This document shows, in pieces, positions 24,092 to 32,352 of a stretch of 48,530 nt of DNA; the first letter of the stretch is position 1, and every line of letters begins with the position of its first letter. The notes under the pieces were generated by a model. The model saw only the letters and a list, made by a program, of their open reading frames with translations. It made no database searches and was not told the origin of the DNA. Source of the stretch: Phycisphaerales bacterium (GTDB taxonomy: Bacteria > Planctomycetota > Phycisphaerae > Phycisphaerales > SM1A02). Location of the stretch: the NCBI GenBank assembly GCA_014238965.1, contig JABAAC010000100.1, positions 1 to 48,530 of the forward strand, given 5' to 3'. The position numbers were made by a program, and so were the translations under genes.

Positions 24092-25588
24092 TCAAGCAGC
24101 GCGATCGATGCTGTGTATCGACGCACTTGCAAGCTCGACCCGGTTGCCACCGCTTCGTTTGGCGATATACATAGCTTCATCTGCCATCCCTACAAGTCGA
24201 TGGGCCGCCCGACCATGCAATTGATCTGAAGGCAGCGATGCACAACCAATGCTCAACGTCACGCTGATTTTGTCCGACGACCCTCGTCGACCCGCCTGCA
24301 TCGCGCCTGCAAGCATCCGTTGAGCAACCATTGCAGCGCCAGCAATATCACGCCCCGGCATGATGACTACGAATTCATCACCTCCGAACCGACACACAAT
24401 GGCATCTTCGCCTGCCGCTGCCTGGATAGATGCTGCCAGTCGTCGCAACACGTCATCGCCTACTGCATGGCCAAGCCGATCATTGACAGGCTTGAGGCCA
24501 TCCACATCAATAAACGTAACCGCAAGCGGCTTACGCTCCCTCGCACACCGGTCGGTGCACAGCGGCAACTCGCGCTCAAGCAGACCTCGGGTACCCACGC
24601 CGGTCAATGTGTCACACTCCGTACGCTTTACAAGATCGCGATTACGGCGCTCCAACTCTCGATTGCGCCGACCAAGTCGCGCTTGCTGCCGAACCCATTG
24701 CTCTTCGGCTCGCAACAAGAGGCGTTCCACATCTGGTGCTTCGCCTGAGTCGATGCGAAGTTGTGCCAGCAAGTCACAGGCCTCATCGGAAACACGTCGG
24801 ACAAGGTCTTCGGTATCTGCTGCACCAAGTGCAAACCATGCATCGGCTCGTGATCGAAACGACTGCATAGCAGCCTCTGGTGAACGATTGAGCAATGCGG
24901 AGGCAAGCGTGCCGGCGAGGTCTAGCACCTGACAGGCCTTGGCATGGTTGCTTGGCGCATCCGATGCATCGTGATGGTGTTCGATGGCAACAATGGTCGA
25001 CTCGGGCAAACGCCACTTACGAGCAGTCTCAGCCCCCACACAACCATGATCAAGGTTCAATCGCTCGCGCTCAATGCTGGGCAAGCCATGGTGCGTATCA
25101 ACACTCGATCCAAGTAATCGGATGTAGCTATCTCCAATGTGTTGCGCAAGTGCAAGCACACCGACATCTTGGAGCAACCCAGCTGCGTATGCTTCATCTG
25201 GATCCCATGCCCCGGTGTTACGAGCGACGGCCCGGGCAGCCACCGCTACATGAATCGACCAACGTCGAAATATGATCTCATTGATCACCGCACCATGAGC
25301 ATCAAGGCGCTCAGCGAGCATGGAACCCAATGCCAAGGAGGTCACGGTTGCAACGCCGAGGCGATCAACCGCCTCAGGCACTGATCCACACGCCGAAAAA
25401 TCTGCTGCACATGCGGCGCGCAGCACCACAGAGGTCAAGGCGTGGTCGAGCCCTACGATTTCAGCCACCTGTCCCGGATCGATGTCCTCTCGAGCCGCCG
25501 CATCCACAAGCCGCGCCGCGACAGCGGGCATGGTTGACAAGCGAACGCCTGCAACCACGGCTTCAACTGAAGGAATGAGCGGGGACAT
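24092..25588 (-). CDS. HDOD-GGDEF protein, probable diguanylate cyclase
   Basis: The 498-residue protein has an N-terminal HDOD domain (about 1-240) with LSTMPAVAARLVDAA and GLLQDVGVLALAQHIG. It then has a coiled, Arg/Glu-rich segment (about 290-330, ARLGRRNRELERRNRDL) and a C-terminal GGDEF domain with DTLTGVGTRG, FIDVDGLKPVNDRLGH, the active-site CRFGGDEFVVIM, and ADEAMYIAKRSGGNRVE. An intact GGDEF predicts synthesis of cyclic di-GMP. The RxxD feedback-inhibition site normally just before GGDEF is absent. No membrane helix is seen, so it is cytosolic. ATG 25588 is used; a TTG one codon upstream has better spacing to AGGAG. It is convergent with the peptidase gene. Confidence 0.88.
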   Translation of the reverse strand: MSPLIPSVEAVVAGVRLSTMPAVAARLVDAAAREDIDPGQVAEIVGLDHALTSVVLRAACAADFSACGSVPEAVDRLGVATVTSLALGSMLAERLDAHGAVINEIIFRRWSIHVAVAARAVARNTGAWDPDEAYAAGLLQDVGVLALAQHIGDSYIRLLGSSVDTHHGLPSIERERLNLDHGCVGAETARKWRLPESTIVAIEHHHDASDAPSNHAKACQVLDLAGTLASALLNRSPEAAMQSFRSRADAWFALGAADTEDLVRRVSDEACDLLAQLRIDSGEAPDVERLLLRAEEQWVRQQARLGRRNRELERRNRDLVKRTECDTLTGVGTRGLLERELPLCTDRCARERKPLAVTFIDVDGLKPVNDRLGHAVGDDVLRRLAASIQAAAGEDAIVCRFGGDEFVVIMPGRDIAGAAMVAQRMLAGAMQAGRRGSSDKISVTLSIGCASLPSDQLHGRAAHRLVGMADEAMYIAKRSGGNRVELASASIHSIDRAA

Positions 25589-25729
25589 CAAGGATGAGAC
25601 TCCTGGTGAGCAAAGCCACCGGATGAAGAATCGACCGCCCCGAGAGAGAGGTTGAGCAACACCAGCGTTCCACGTCGTTTTTGCATGAATACGAGTGAAT
25701 GAAGCCCCTTAGGGACGTCCAATAACACA

Positions 25730-26470
25730 TCAGCCGCGAGGCAAGTCGGGGTATAGCCAGGTCAGCGCGGCGGTTTCATCGCCGATGAGACCTCGAGCCC
25801 ACGCTGCAAGCAGACGAGCACATCGCCGGCAGTCTTCCGCGTCAAGTTGCGCAGGGTCGAGGCCCCCTGCGATGCCTGCCAAAGCCAATGCGGTGGTTTG
25901 ACGAACACGCAGATCCCCGGGCCCTGAAGTCGCTGAGAGGCCACCGTCGCAGACCGAGAAGTGCAGAACCTCTACATCCTCGGGCAGCGGGTCGCCGCTT
26001 CGAACATCTTGATCTACAACTGGGCGATGTCCAATCGCATTGAGCAATGACCACTGAAACGACACCATCGCAGCATCTGCATCATGCCCGCATGACAAGC
26101 TGGTCAACAATATATGCAAGGCATCAAAGACCGCTGGGTGAGGATCGTGGTCTGCCATCATCCTGCCAGCAAGGTCCACCCCCCACATTCCATGCCGCAA
26201 TGCGTCTAGACGTTGCCGCAGTGGCCACCATACGTGTTCAACCTGCCATTCGGTCAAGGTTGCCAAATCACGCCCGTCCCGTGTGACCAACCCAACGTGC
26301 CCGCCGGTCATGGGTTCAAATCCGCCACCGAACGTGCTCTTGGGCCGAAGAGCACCCTTGGCCAGCCCACGCACGGCACCATGCGTCCTGGTCAAGAGCA
26401 GCACGGTCTGCGAGGTCTCAGAAAATTCCCATCGACGCAGCACGATGGCGTCATCGGTGATGCGGGCCAT
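25730..26470 (-). CDS. recO: DNA repair protein RecO
   Basis: The 246-residue protein has the RecO OB-fold start: DDAIVLRRWEFSETSQTVLLLTRTHGAVRGLAKGALRPKSTFGGGFEP. The helical domain has LLTSL, MVSFQWSLLNAIGHRP and AEDCRRCARLLAAW, matching the family pattern. RecO with RecR loads RecA on SSB-coated single strands. ATG 26470 (MARITDD) is chosen; the longer frame to 26668 crosses the divergent parA start region. The four-Cys zinc motif of the RecO C-domain is not intact here, as in many RecO proteins. parA is divergent with 69 bases between starts. Confidence 0.87.
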   Translation of the reverse strand: MARITDDAIVLRRWEFSETSQTVLLLTRTHGAVRGLAKGALRPKSTFGGGFEPMTGGHVGLVTRDGRDLATLTEWQVEHVWWPLRQRLDALRHGMWGVDLAGRMMADHDPHPAVFDALHILLTSLSCGHDADAAMVSFQWSLLNAIGHRPVVDQDVRSGDPLPEDVEVLHFSVCDGGLSATSGPGDLRVRQTTALALAGIAGGLDPAQLDAEDCRRCARLLAAWARGLIGDETAALTWLYPDLPRG

Positions 26471-26539
26471 GCAAAGAGCGTACCCGCTTGAGGTGTGTAT
26501 CCACCGAGATGTCCACTGCAACCTTGTACCATTCGATCC

Positions 26540-27412
26540 ATGCGGACTGTTTCCGTCATCAATCAGAAGGGGGGCGTGGGCAAAACCACGACAACTGTCA
26601 ATCTTGGCGCCGCCATGGCGCAGTCCGGTTGCCGCACATGCCTCGTCGATCTGGACCCACAGGCCCACCTCTCATTGCACTTGGGTATTCGTGCCGACGA
26701 CGACACAACCACGGTCTACGACCTGCTGCTTGACCCCACACTCGATGCCCGCGAAGCACTTGTTCAAGTTGAGCCAAACTTATCCGTACTGCCGGCTGAA
26801 ACTGATCTGGTCGCAGCTGAGTCGGATCTCGCATCCGAAGCAGACAAACACTTGCGGCTTCGCAAAGTCTTTGAGCAGTTCCAAGACTTCGACGTCATCA
26901 TGCTCGACTGCCCACCGAGCCTAGGCGTACTCACGCTGAATGCTCTAGCGGCATCAAGTGAAGTACTTGTACCGATGCAAGCGCACTTTCTTGCGTTGCA
27001 GGGTGTTGGCAAATTGCTTGAGACCGTTGGTATGGTTGGTCGCGGTGTCAATCCGACCCTTCGAGTTGGGGCAATTGCATTATGCATGCATGAAGGACAT
27101 ACAACATTAGCTCGCGAAGTGGTCGAGGATCTGCACACGTTTCTGGACAACGCAAGAGACTCTGGCATGCCATGGTCAGGCTGTCGCCTGCTTGAGCCGC
27201 CGGTTCGCCGAAACGTAAAGCTTGCCGAAGCTCCGTCGTTTGGTCAGTCAATCTTTGCCTACGACTCGTCCTGTAACGGAGCCAACGACTACCGACGCTT
27301 AGCCATGTCTGTGCTAGCCATGTGGGCCCTTCAACCGAACAACACGCCTGCGATGAACGAAGGCAGGCTTGAAGACGATGCCGCCGCCAACGTAGCTGGC
27401 GATGACCATTGA
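26540..27412 (+). CDS. parA: ParA/Soj-family partition ATPase
   Basis: The 290-residue protein has the deviant Walker A VINQKGGVGKTTTTVNLG at its N-terminus, DLDPQAHLSLHLG, Walker B DVIMLDCPPSLGVLT, and the late KLAEAPSFGQSIFAYD. There is no N-terminal DNA-binding extension, so it is the small chromosomal Soj type. The protein binds DNA non-specifically in its ATP form and moves ParB-parS complexes. ATG 26540 is the only start giving the normal N-terminus; no clear ribosome-binding site precedes it. parB is 12.8 kb away on the other strand. It overlaps the vanZ-like gene by 11 bases. Confidence 0.92.
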   Translation: MRTVSVINQKGGVGKTTTTVNLGAAMAQSGCRTCLVDLDPQAHLSLHLGIRADDDTTTVYDLLLDPTLDAREALVQVEPNLSVLPAETDLVAAESDLASEADKHLRLRKVFEQFQDFDVIMLDCPPSLGVLTLNALAASSEVLVPMQAHFLALQGVGKLLETVGMVGRGVNPTLRVGAIALCMHEGHTTLAREVVEDLHTFLDNARDSGMPWSGCRLLEPPVRRNVKLAEAPSFGQSIFAYDSSCNGANDYRRLAMSVLAMWALQPNNTPAMNEGRLEDDAAANVAGDDH

Positions 27413-28220
27413 CGTGAAGCACTGGCGATGGGCCTTCGTCGCGACCTTCATAGTCGTGACAATCCTCACACACTTGCCTCGCACGGAAGTGCTCGACAAG
27501 GCACATGTGCCTCCAGACAAACTCATTCACTTCGCAGCTTTCGGTGTACTTGCTTTTTTATTCTCGCGGTGCCGATGGATGCCTGTGGCTGTTGCGTTGG
27601 GGTTGCTTGCATGTTGGATCCCATTTGACGAGTGGACACAGAGCATGATTAGCCCCTCACGTCAATTCGAATGGGCGGACATTGCTGGCGGATGGCTCGG
27701 CGTTGCCACTATCGCGGCCTTGTGGCAAGCATTGCGCCAACCCAAAACCGCCGCAGAACGTGTTGGTTGGACACAGCTCAACACGACATTCGACTCCGTT
27801 ACACATTCTCTCGATGGGGGAGTTTTGCCGTGCCTCACCGGCGCAACGGTGTTCTTGGCAACACTACTTTCAACGTACATGGTGTTTTGGATTGGCCTTG
27901 AACGTTCTGAAGGCACCATTGCAATGGTCGTTGGGCTCACTGCAGGGACCTCGGTGTCATGGGCCATGGTGCAACGCGCATGGGCTCGTCGTGCAAGCCC
28001 GACACTCCCCCAGGTTGCGTCGTACTGGTGGCTGATTGCATTGTTGCCCATGACTGTGGGATGGATTGTCGGTAGGCAACTTGCAAGCCTGAACCTTCCA
28101 GGTCAATCTGCTCCACTAGCATTTTTCATTGGCATCGCCTTCATCAGCTTCCCAATGCGGCCGGCCATGCTGCGCGCATGCGCAGCAGCGAGTACGAATA
28201 ACGAGCTGACCAATGGCTGA
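27402..28220 (+). CDS. VanZ-like membrane protein
   Basis: The 272-residue protein has about seven predicted membrane helices and the VanZ pattern: PPDKLIHFAAFGVLAFLFS, then FDEWTQSMISPSRQFEWADIAGGWLG. VanZ-family proteins are linked to cell-envelope resistance in some bacteria, but their general function is unknown. The C-terminal half (about 130-265) carries extra helices beyond the core VanZ domain. ATG 27402 overlaps the parA end by 11 bases, and its own stop overlaps the murJ start by 8, so the three are probably one translationally coupled operon. Confidence 0.85.
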   Translation: MTIDVKHWRWAFVATFIVVTILTHLPRTEVLDKAHVPPDKLIHFAAFGVLAFLFSRCRWMPVAVALGLLACWIPFDEWTQSMISPSRQFEWADIAGGWLGVATIAALWQALRQPKTAAERVGWTQLNTTFDSVTHSLDGGVLPCLTGATVFLATLLSTYMVFWIGLERSEGTIAMVVGLTAGTSVSWAMVQRAWARRASPTLPQVASYWWLIALLPMTVGWIVGRQLASLNLPGQSAPLAFFIGIAFISFPMRPAMLRACAAASTNNELTNG

Positions 28221-29829
28221 TGCACTTGAGCGAAACACCCGCACAGTGATGTCCCTGACATTCGTCAGTCGGATCTCTGGCCTGGTGCGTGAAGGTGTAT
28301 TGAGTCGATTGTTTGGCACCGATGCAACACTTGGCGCGTTCTACTTTGCATTTCTGATTCCGAATCTCTTCCGACGGCTCTTTGGCGAAGGCGCACTGGC
28401 AGCTGCGTTCCTGCCCGAATATCAAAGGCTACTTGCAGATGATCCCCGCCGGGCTCAAGCACTTGCAGGGCTCACCGCTGGTGGTTTGCTTGCTGGGCTG
28501 GGTGCCGTGGTTGTTGTGGCAGAGTGCATTTTGCTGTTGGTGACTGCCTTGCCTGGCACGCCTGGGCCGGCTCTGTGGCTCACCATGATCATGCTGCCAT
28601 TTGCGCCTTTGATTTGCAGCGTTGCTCTGCTTGGCGCGATGTTGCAAGTGCACGGACGATTCGGTCCAACTGCAGCGGCGCCCATTATTCTTAATGTCTG
28701 CCTTGCAACTGCAGCGGGTGTTGGCTGGTGCCTCATTGCGCCAGATGCAACAGACGATGACCGCGGCAGGATGATCGTCGCGGCAATCATGGCCGGTTCA
28801 GTAGTCGTCGCAGGGCTGCTCCAAGCCACTTGGTCCATGTTCGCATTACGTGGGCACGCTCGCATGTCACTTGATCGAAGCGGCATAGATGGCGTGAGGC
28901 GCGTACTGAGGCGAATGATGCCTATGTTGCTGGGGCTGGGCGTGCTTCAAGTCAACACACTGCTCGATGGCCTGATTGCCAGTTGGCCTGTGCTTTCATC
29001 AAGCGACACCATTTTCGGTGTCGCCTACCCGCTTGATACACACGCGATGAGCACAATTACATTTGCGCAACGTTTGTATCAATTCCCGCTAGGCGTGTTT
29101 GGCATTGCGGTTGCAACCGCCATCTATCCACTGCTCACTGCCCGTGCCACAGACCACGATCACTTCGCCGACACGATTCGCCGAGGCCTTCGACTTGTCA
29201 TCTTCATCGGCCTGCCTGCAGGAATTGGCCTGCTACTGGTGCGCACACCTTTGACTGCGTTGCTGTTGGAAGGTGGCAACTTCAGCAGCGGGGATACCCA
29301 TCGCGTTGCCTACGTGCTTGCGGGCTACGCGACAAGCATTTGGGCGTACTCGGCTGTGCAAGTGCTCACTCGTGGGTTCTATGCATTGGATGATCTGCGA
29401 ACGCCAGTTCGACTTGCTGTTGCCATGGTTGCTCTGAATCTCGTACTCAATCTGATCTTGATCTGGACGCCATTGCAAGAAGCCGGGCTCGCATGGAGTA
29501 CTGCTGTATCCGCAACTATTCAGTCCTTGCTGCTTTGGATCTTCTTGCAACGCCGAACGGGTGGCTTATTCCAACGTGGCGTTGGACGGTCGATCACCGG
29601 AAGCATTATTGCAACCGCCTGCATGGCCGCTGCGGTGGGTGGATCACTGTGGGCCATGGGCGTGGGCTCCGACACGCTTGGGTGGGCTTGGCGGCTGGGC
29701 GTGCTCGTGGCTGTGGGGGGCGTGTCCTACGCGGGTATCGCAAGAGTGCTAGGCATGCCGGAACTGCGGTGGGCGTTGGGCCGCTCCATTAGCGATAACA
29801 CTGATCGTGACACCTCATCGACGAGGTAA
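28213..29829 (+). CDS. murJ: Lipid II flippase MurJ
   Basis: The 538-residue protein has about 14 predicted membrane helices and the MurJ/MviN start, TFVSRISGLVREGVLSRLFGTDATLGAFYFAFLIPNLFRRLFGEGALAAAFLPEY, visible as consecutive motifs. The charged Arg residues of the central cavity are present. MurJ moves undecaprenyl-linked peptidoglycan precursor across the inner membrane. Its presence agrees with newer evidence that planctomycetes make peptidoglycan. ATG 28213 overlaps the vanZ-like gene end by 8 bases. Confidence 0.94.
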   Translation: MADALERNTRTVMSLTFVSRISGLVREGVLSRLFGTDATLGAFYFAFLIPNLFRRLFGEGALAAAFLPEYQRLLADDPRRAQALAGLTAGGLLAGLGAVVVVAECILLLVTALPGTPGPALWLTMIMLPFAPLICSVALLGAMLQVHGRFGPTAAAPIILNVCLATAAGVGWCLIAPDATDDDRGRMIVAAIMAGSVVVAGLLQATWSMFALRGHARMSLDRSGIDGVRRVLRRMMPMLLGLGVLQVNTLLDGLIASWPVLSSSDTIFGVAYPLDTHAMSTITFAQRLYQFPLGVFGIAVATAIYPLLTARATDHDHFADTIRRGLRLVIFIGLPAGIGLLLVRTPLTALLLEGGNFSSGDTHRVAYVLAGYATSIWAYSAVQVLTRGFYALDDLRTPVRLAVAMVALNLVLNLILIWTPLQEAGLAWSTAVSATIQSLLLWIFLQRRTGGLFQRGVGRSITGSIIATACMAAAVGGSLWAMGVGSDTLGWAWRLGVLVAVGGVSYAGIARVLGMPELRWALGRSISDNTDRDTSSTR

Positions 29830-29999
29830 TCCCCGTTGAACTGACCTGTGGTGCCTTTCTCGCCAGTGAAGCACATATTTTTGTGTCATCGCGCGCGCAG
29901 TCCACAGCGAAGGCTCTTTACCAGTGGTGGCACGTGGGAACGCATGTCACTGGCTCCTGGAATGGCTCGTGCGGGCAACACGGGTCATACAACTGGCAA

Positions 30000-30040
30000 A
30001 CACGCCGGCGGATTCGCATACAGCGGATGCGCCGGCGTGT
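30000..30040. repeat. Inverted repeat in the murJ-mqnE convergent spacer
   Basis: ACACGCCGGC and GCCGGCGTGT form a 10-bp perfect stem around 21 bases, with a smaller GCAT/ATGC pairing inside. It lies 170 bases after murJ and 58 bases beyond the end of mqnE on the other strand. No T-run follows on either strand. It may serve as a bidirectional transcript end. The rest of 29830-30097 shows nothing recognisable. Confidence 0.5.
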
Positions 30041-30097
30041 CAGTGGATGCCTAGGTGCGGCACCACCAAGGATGAACTTTTGATTCTGAACCCCACC

Positions 30098-31399
30098 CTA
30101 CACCTGCCACGCAGCCCCGTCGCGCGTCACCCTTCGATACAACGTGTCGCGTTCAACTGGTTTCAGCCCGGCTTCGCGAATGGCCCGATGCAGATCGGCC
30201 ACGGTCGTCTCCTGATGCGTCCCGGCACCATCCACTTTCGTGATGTCATACCAAACCACGGTTCCGTCAATGTCGTCAGCGCCAGCACCTTGCAACATGA
30301 GTTGCGCCATAGGCAGCGTCTGCATGATCCAAAATGCCTTGACATGGGGCACGTTGTCGAACATCAGCCTTGTCACAGCCATCGTGCGGAGATTCTCCAG
30401 CCCAGAGGGGCCATACAGCGCCTCAAGTTGTGAGTCATCTGGAACAAATGGCAATGGAATGGCACACTGGTACCAGCCCGTTTCACATGCCGGTTGAGTC
30501 GGCTGACGATCCGTGCCGTACATCGAATCCGGGCCAGTCAGCACGACTGCAGGCCGTTCCACACCGTCTTGGCACATCGCATTAGGTGTCGTGATCCCCT
30601 TTGACTGTGCCCACTGCAACAAGGTTGCATCCTGCTGTTCACGAAGCAACATGAAGTGCCCAACACGCTCGCTTGGCGATTCCACATGCCCATACAACAT
30701 GGTTGCATTGGTATGCAGCCCTAACTCATGCGCAGCTTGGTGCACATCCATCCATGCACGATGCCGAATCTTGCCCTTGAAGGCCTCGTCATGCACTCGA
30801 TCATCAAAGACTTCCGCGCCTCCGCCAGGCAATGAACCAAGGCCTGCATCACGAAGTTCTCGCAAGACGGCGCGAATACCGTCAATCCCATCGCGGCCGC
30901 GCTTTGAGATCTTTGCCAGATGCACAATTTCGACCGCTGTGAACGCCTTGAGGTGAAGCCGCGGCGCTTCCTCATGAATGGCGCGGAGCATGTCCGTGTA
31001 GTAGTCAAACGTCAGCCACGGATGTAGCCCACCGACAATGTGCATCTCCGTTGCCCCAGAAGCAACGGCGCGCTGCGCTTCTTCGCGAATCTCCTCGATC
31101 GTTCGTTCGTAGGCACCGTCCTCATCGCGCTTGCGGTAGAAGGCGCAGAAGCTGCACGATAAAGCACAAATGTTTGAGTAATTCAGATGCCTGTTGACGT
31201 TGTACCACGCTGTGTCCCCATGCAACCGTCGTCTAGCGCCGTCAGCCAGTGCGCATACCGACCAAATATCGTTGGTCGAAAACAACAGTTCCCCATCCTC
31301 ACGCGTCAGCCGAATACCCGCTTCAACTTTCTCGCGAATCTGATCCAACGCTGCATCGCCAAGGGCAGCGGCTTGCTGTGCCTGTTCTGTACGAATCAT
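30098..31399 (-). CDS. mqnE: Aminofutalosine synthase MqnE (radical SAM)
   Basis: The 433-residue radical SAM enzyme has the cluster motif CALSCSFC (CxxxCxxC) after YNVNRHLNYSNI, then THEMHIVGGLHP-like TEMHIVGGLHPWL, LPGGGAEVF and the C-terminal GTVVWYDITKVDGAGTHQET. The PGGGAE and WYDITK motifs distinguish MqnE from MqnC. It joins a radical from SAM to 3-[(1-carboxyvinyl)oxy]benzoate to form aminofutalosine, the first committed step after MqnA in the futalosine menaquinone route. ATG 31399 is chosen; a TTG at 31408 is possible. Other mqn genes are not in the window. Confidence 0.93.
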   Translation of the reverse strand: MIRTEQAQQAAALGDAALDQIREKVEAGIRLTREDGELLFSTNDIWSVCALADGARRRLHGDTAWYNVNRHLNYSNICALSCSFCAFYRKRDEDGAYERTIEEIREEAQRAVASGATEMHIVGGLHPWLTFDYYTDMLRAIHEEAPRLHLKAFTAVEIVHLAKISKRGRDGIDGIRAVLRELRDAGLGSLPGGGAEVFDDRVHDEAFKGKIRHRAWMDVHQAAHELGLHTNATMLYGHVESPSERVGHFMLLREQQDATLLQWAQSKGITTPNAMCQDGVERPAVVLTGPDSMYGTDRQPTQPACETGWYQCAIPLPFVPDDSQLEALYGPSGLENLRTMAVTRLMFDNVPHVKAFWIMQTLPMAQLMLQGAGADDIDGTVVWYDITKVDGAGTHQETTVADLHRAIREAGLKPVERDTLYRRVTRDGAAWQV

Positions 31400-31792
31400 G
31401 AATTTCAATTGTAGGGCCGGCGGCTCTTATCGGACAGGTTCGGATCATGCAGCATGTTCGGGTGCCTGACTAGCCGATCTTCCTCTTTGGCCGAATGCAA
31501 GCAGCAAATGAACCGATCGTCCTAAGTGAACCCCAATGAACCACCACCACGATAATTCAAGCCCCATGCGACGCGCTGCACTGGCCTTTCCAGTACAGCG
31601 AAGCCGCGCTGAATCTGAGCAATGGTGCCACATGACAGGCAAGCGAATCGAAGGTAATCGCCGAATTGAAGCGCTTGCTCGCCGATTCAACTGCCTGGGC
31701 TACTTCAGCGAACAGCCTGGCCCCCGCGCTGCCTGATCGACGCACGCCAACGTAGCCAGTTAGGCATACCGCAGTGCTGCTACCGTCAGTGC
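31400..31792. other. Divergent intergenic region between mqnE and mobA
   Basis: No gene can be supported in these 393 bases. A plus ORF (31536-31736, 66 codons) and an overlapping minus ORF (31445-31690) exist, but both lack a ribosome-binding site and recognisable motifs. The region should carry promoters for the two flanking genes. I see no strong hairpin or riboswitch pattern; in particular I could not build a Moco-riboswitch fold by eye. Confidence 0.5.
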
Positions 31793-32347
31793 ATGTCTAC
31801 AACACCATTTGGTGCAGTCATTCTTGTTGGCGGCCGATCCCGACGCATGGGGTCACCTAAACACAATTGCGTCCTTTCATCGGGCATCACCATGGGGGCA
31901 CACATGGTTGCACTTGGACAATCTGTCGCAGACGTGGTCGTTGTCGCAGGGCCTGTTGATTCCGTAGATCACAGCACCATGGGTGACGTGGAGGTTGTGC
32001 CGGACCTGCAAGGGCACGTAGGACTTGGCCCGCTAGCGGGCATCGAAGCTGCGCTGACATCTGGAGTAGCAAAGCGATGGCTCGTATTGCCCTGTGACAT
32101 GCCGCTCCTCACGACTGCGTTACTGTTGAACCTTCGCGAGCACCCGACCAATGGTGCTGTTGTGTTGCAAGGTTCCGGCCCACTGCCGCTTCGTATTGAT
32201 TCCGCACTGCTCTCGATGGTCACCGCAGCCCTTGACTCCGATGCGCTGGCAGTACGTGACTTGGAATGCGTGCGCACCGCTGCCCAAGTGCGGGTAGAGG
32301 ACACGGCACTCATTCAAGATGTGGATCGACCCAGAGACTTGTGTTGA
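31793..32347 (+). CDS. mobA: Molybdenum cofactor guanylyltransferase (MobA-like)
   Basis: The 184-residue nucleotidyltransferase begins FGAVILVGGRSRRMGSPKH, the GGxSxRMGxxK loop of the MobA fold. LGPLAGIEAAL and LVLPCDMPLL follow, the latter with the metal Asp. MobA links GMP from GTP to molybdopterin to make the bis-MGD cofactor. The neighbour at 32353-34530 is a bis-MGD oxidoreductase, so the pair fits: cofactor finishing next to a client enzyme. They are convergent, and only five bases separate the stop codons. Confidence 0.9.
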   Translation: MSTTPFGAVILVGGRSRRMGSPKHNCVLSSGITMGAHMVALGQSVADVVVVAGPVDSVDHSTMGDVEVVPDLQGHVGLGPLAGIEAALTSGVAKRWLVLPCDMPLLTTALLLNLREHPTNGAVVLQGSGPLPLRIDSALLSMVTAALDSDALAVRDLECVRTAAQVRVEDTALIQDVDRPRDLC

Positions 32348-32352
32348 TATCA

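Noticed and set aside
26300-26330. tRNA T-arm-like sequence (GGGTTCAAATCC)
   Set aside because: It lies inside recO coding sequence and no cloverleaf can be formed around it.
29924-30433. 169-codon plus-strand ORF over the end of mqnE
   Set aside because: Most of it is antisense to conserved mqnE sequence; no supporting features.
31445-31736. Two overlapping opposite-strand ORFs (31445-31690 minus, 31536-31736 plus)
   Set aside because: Neither has a ribosome-binding site or motif; they overlap each other and fall in a divergent promoter region.
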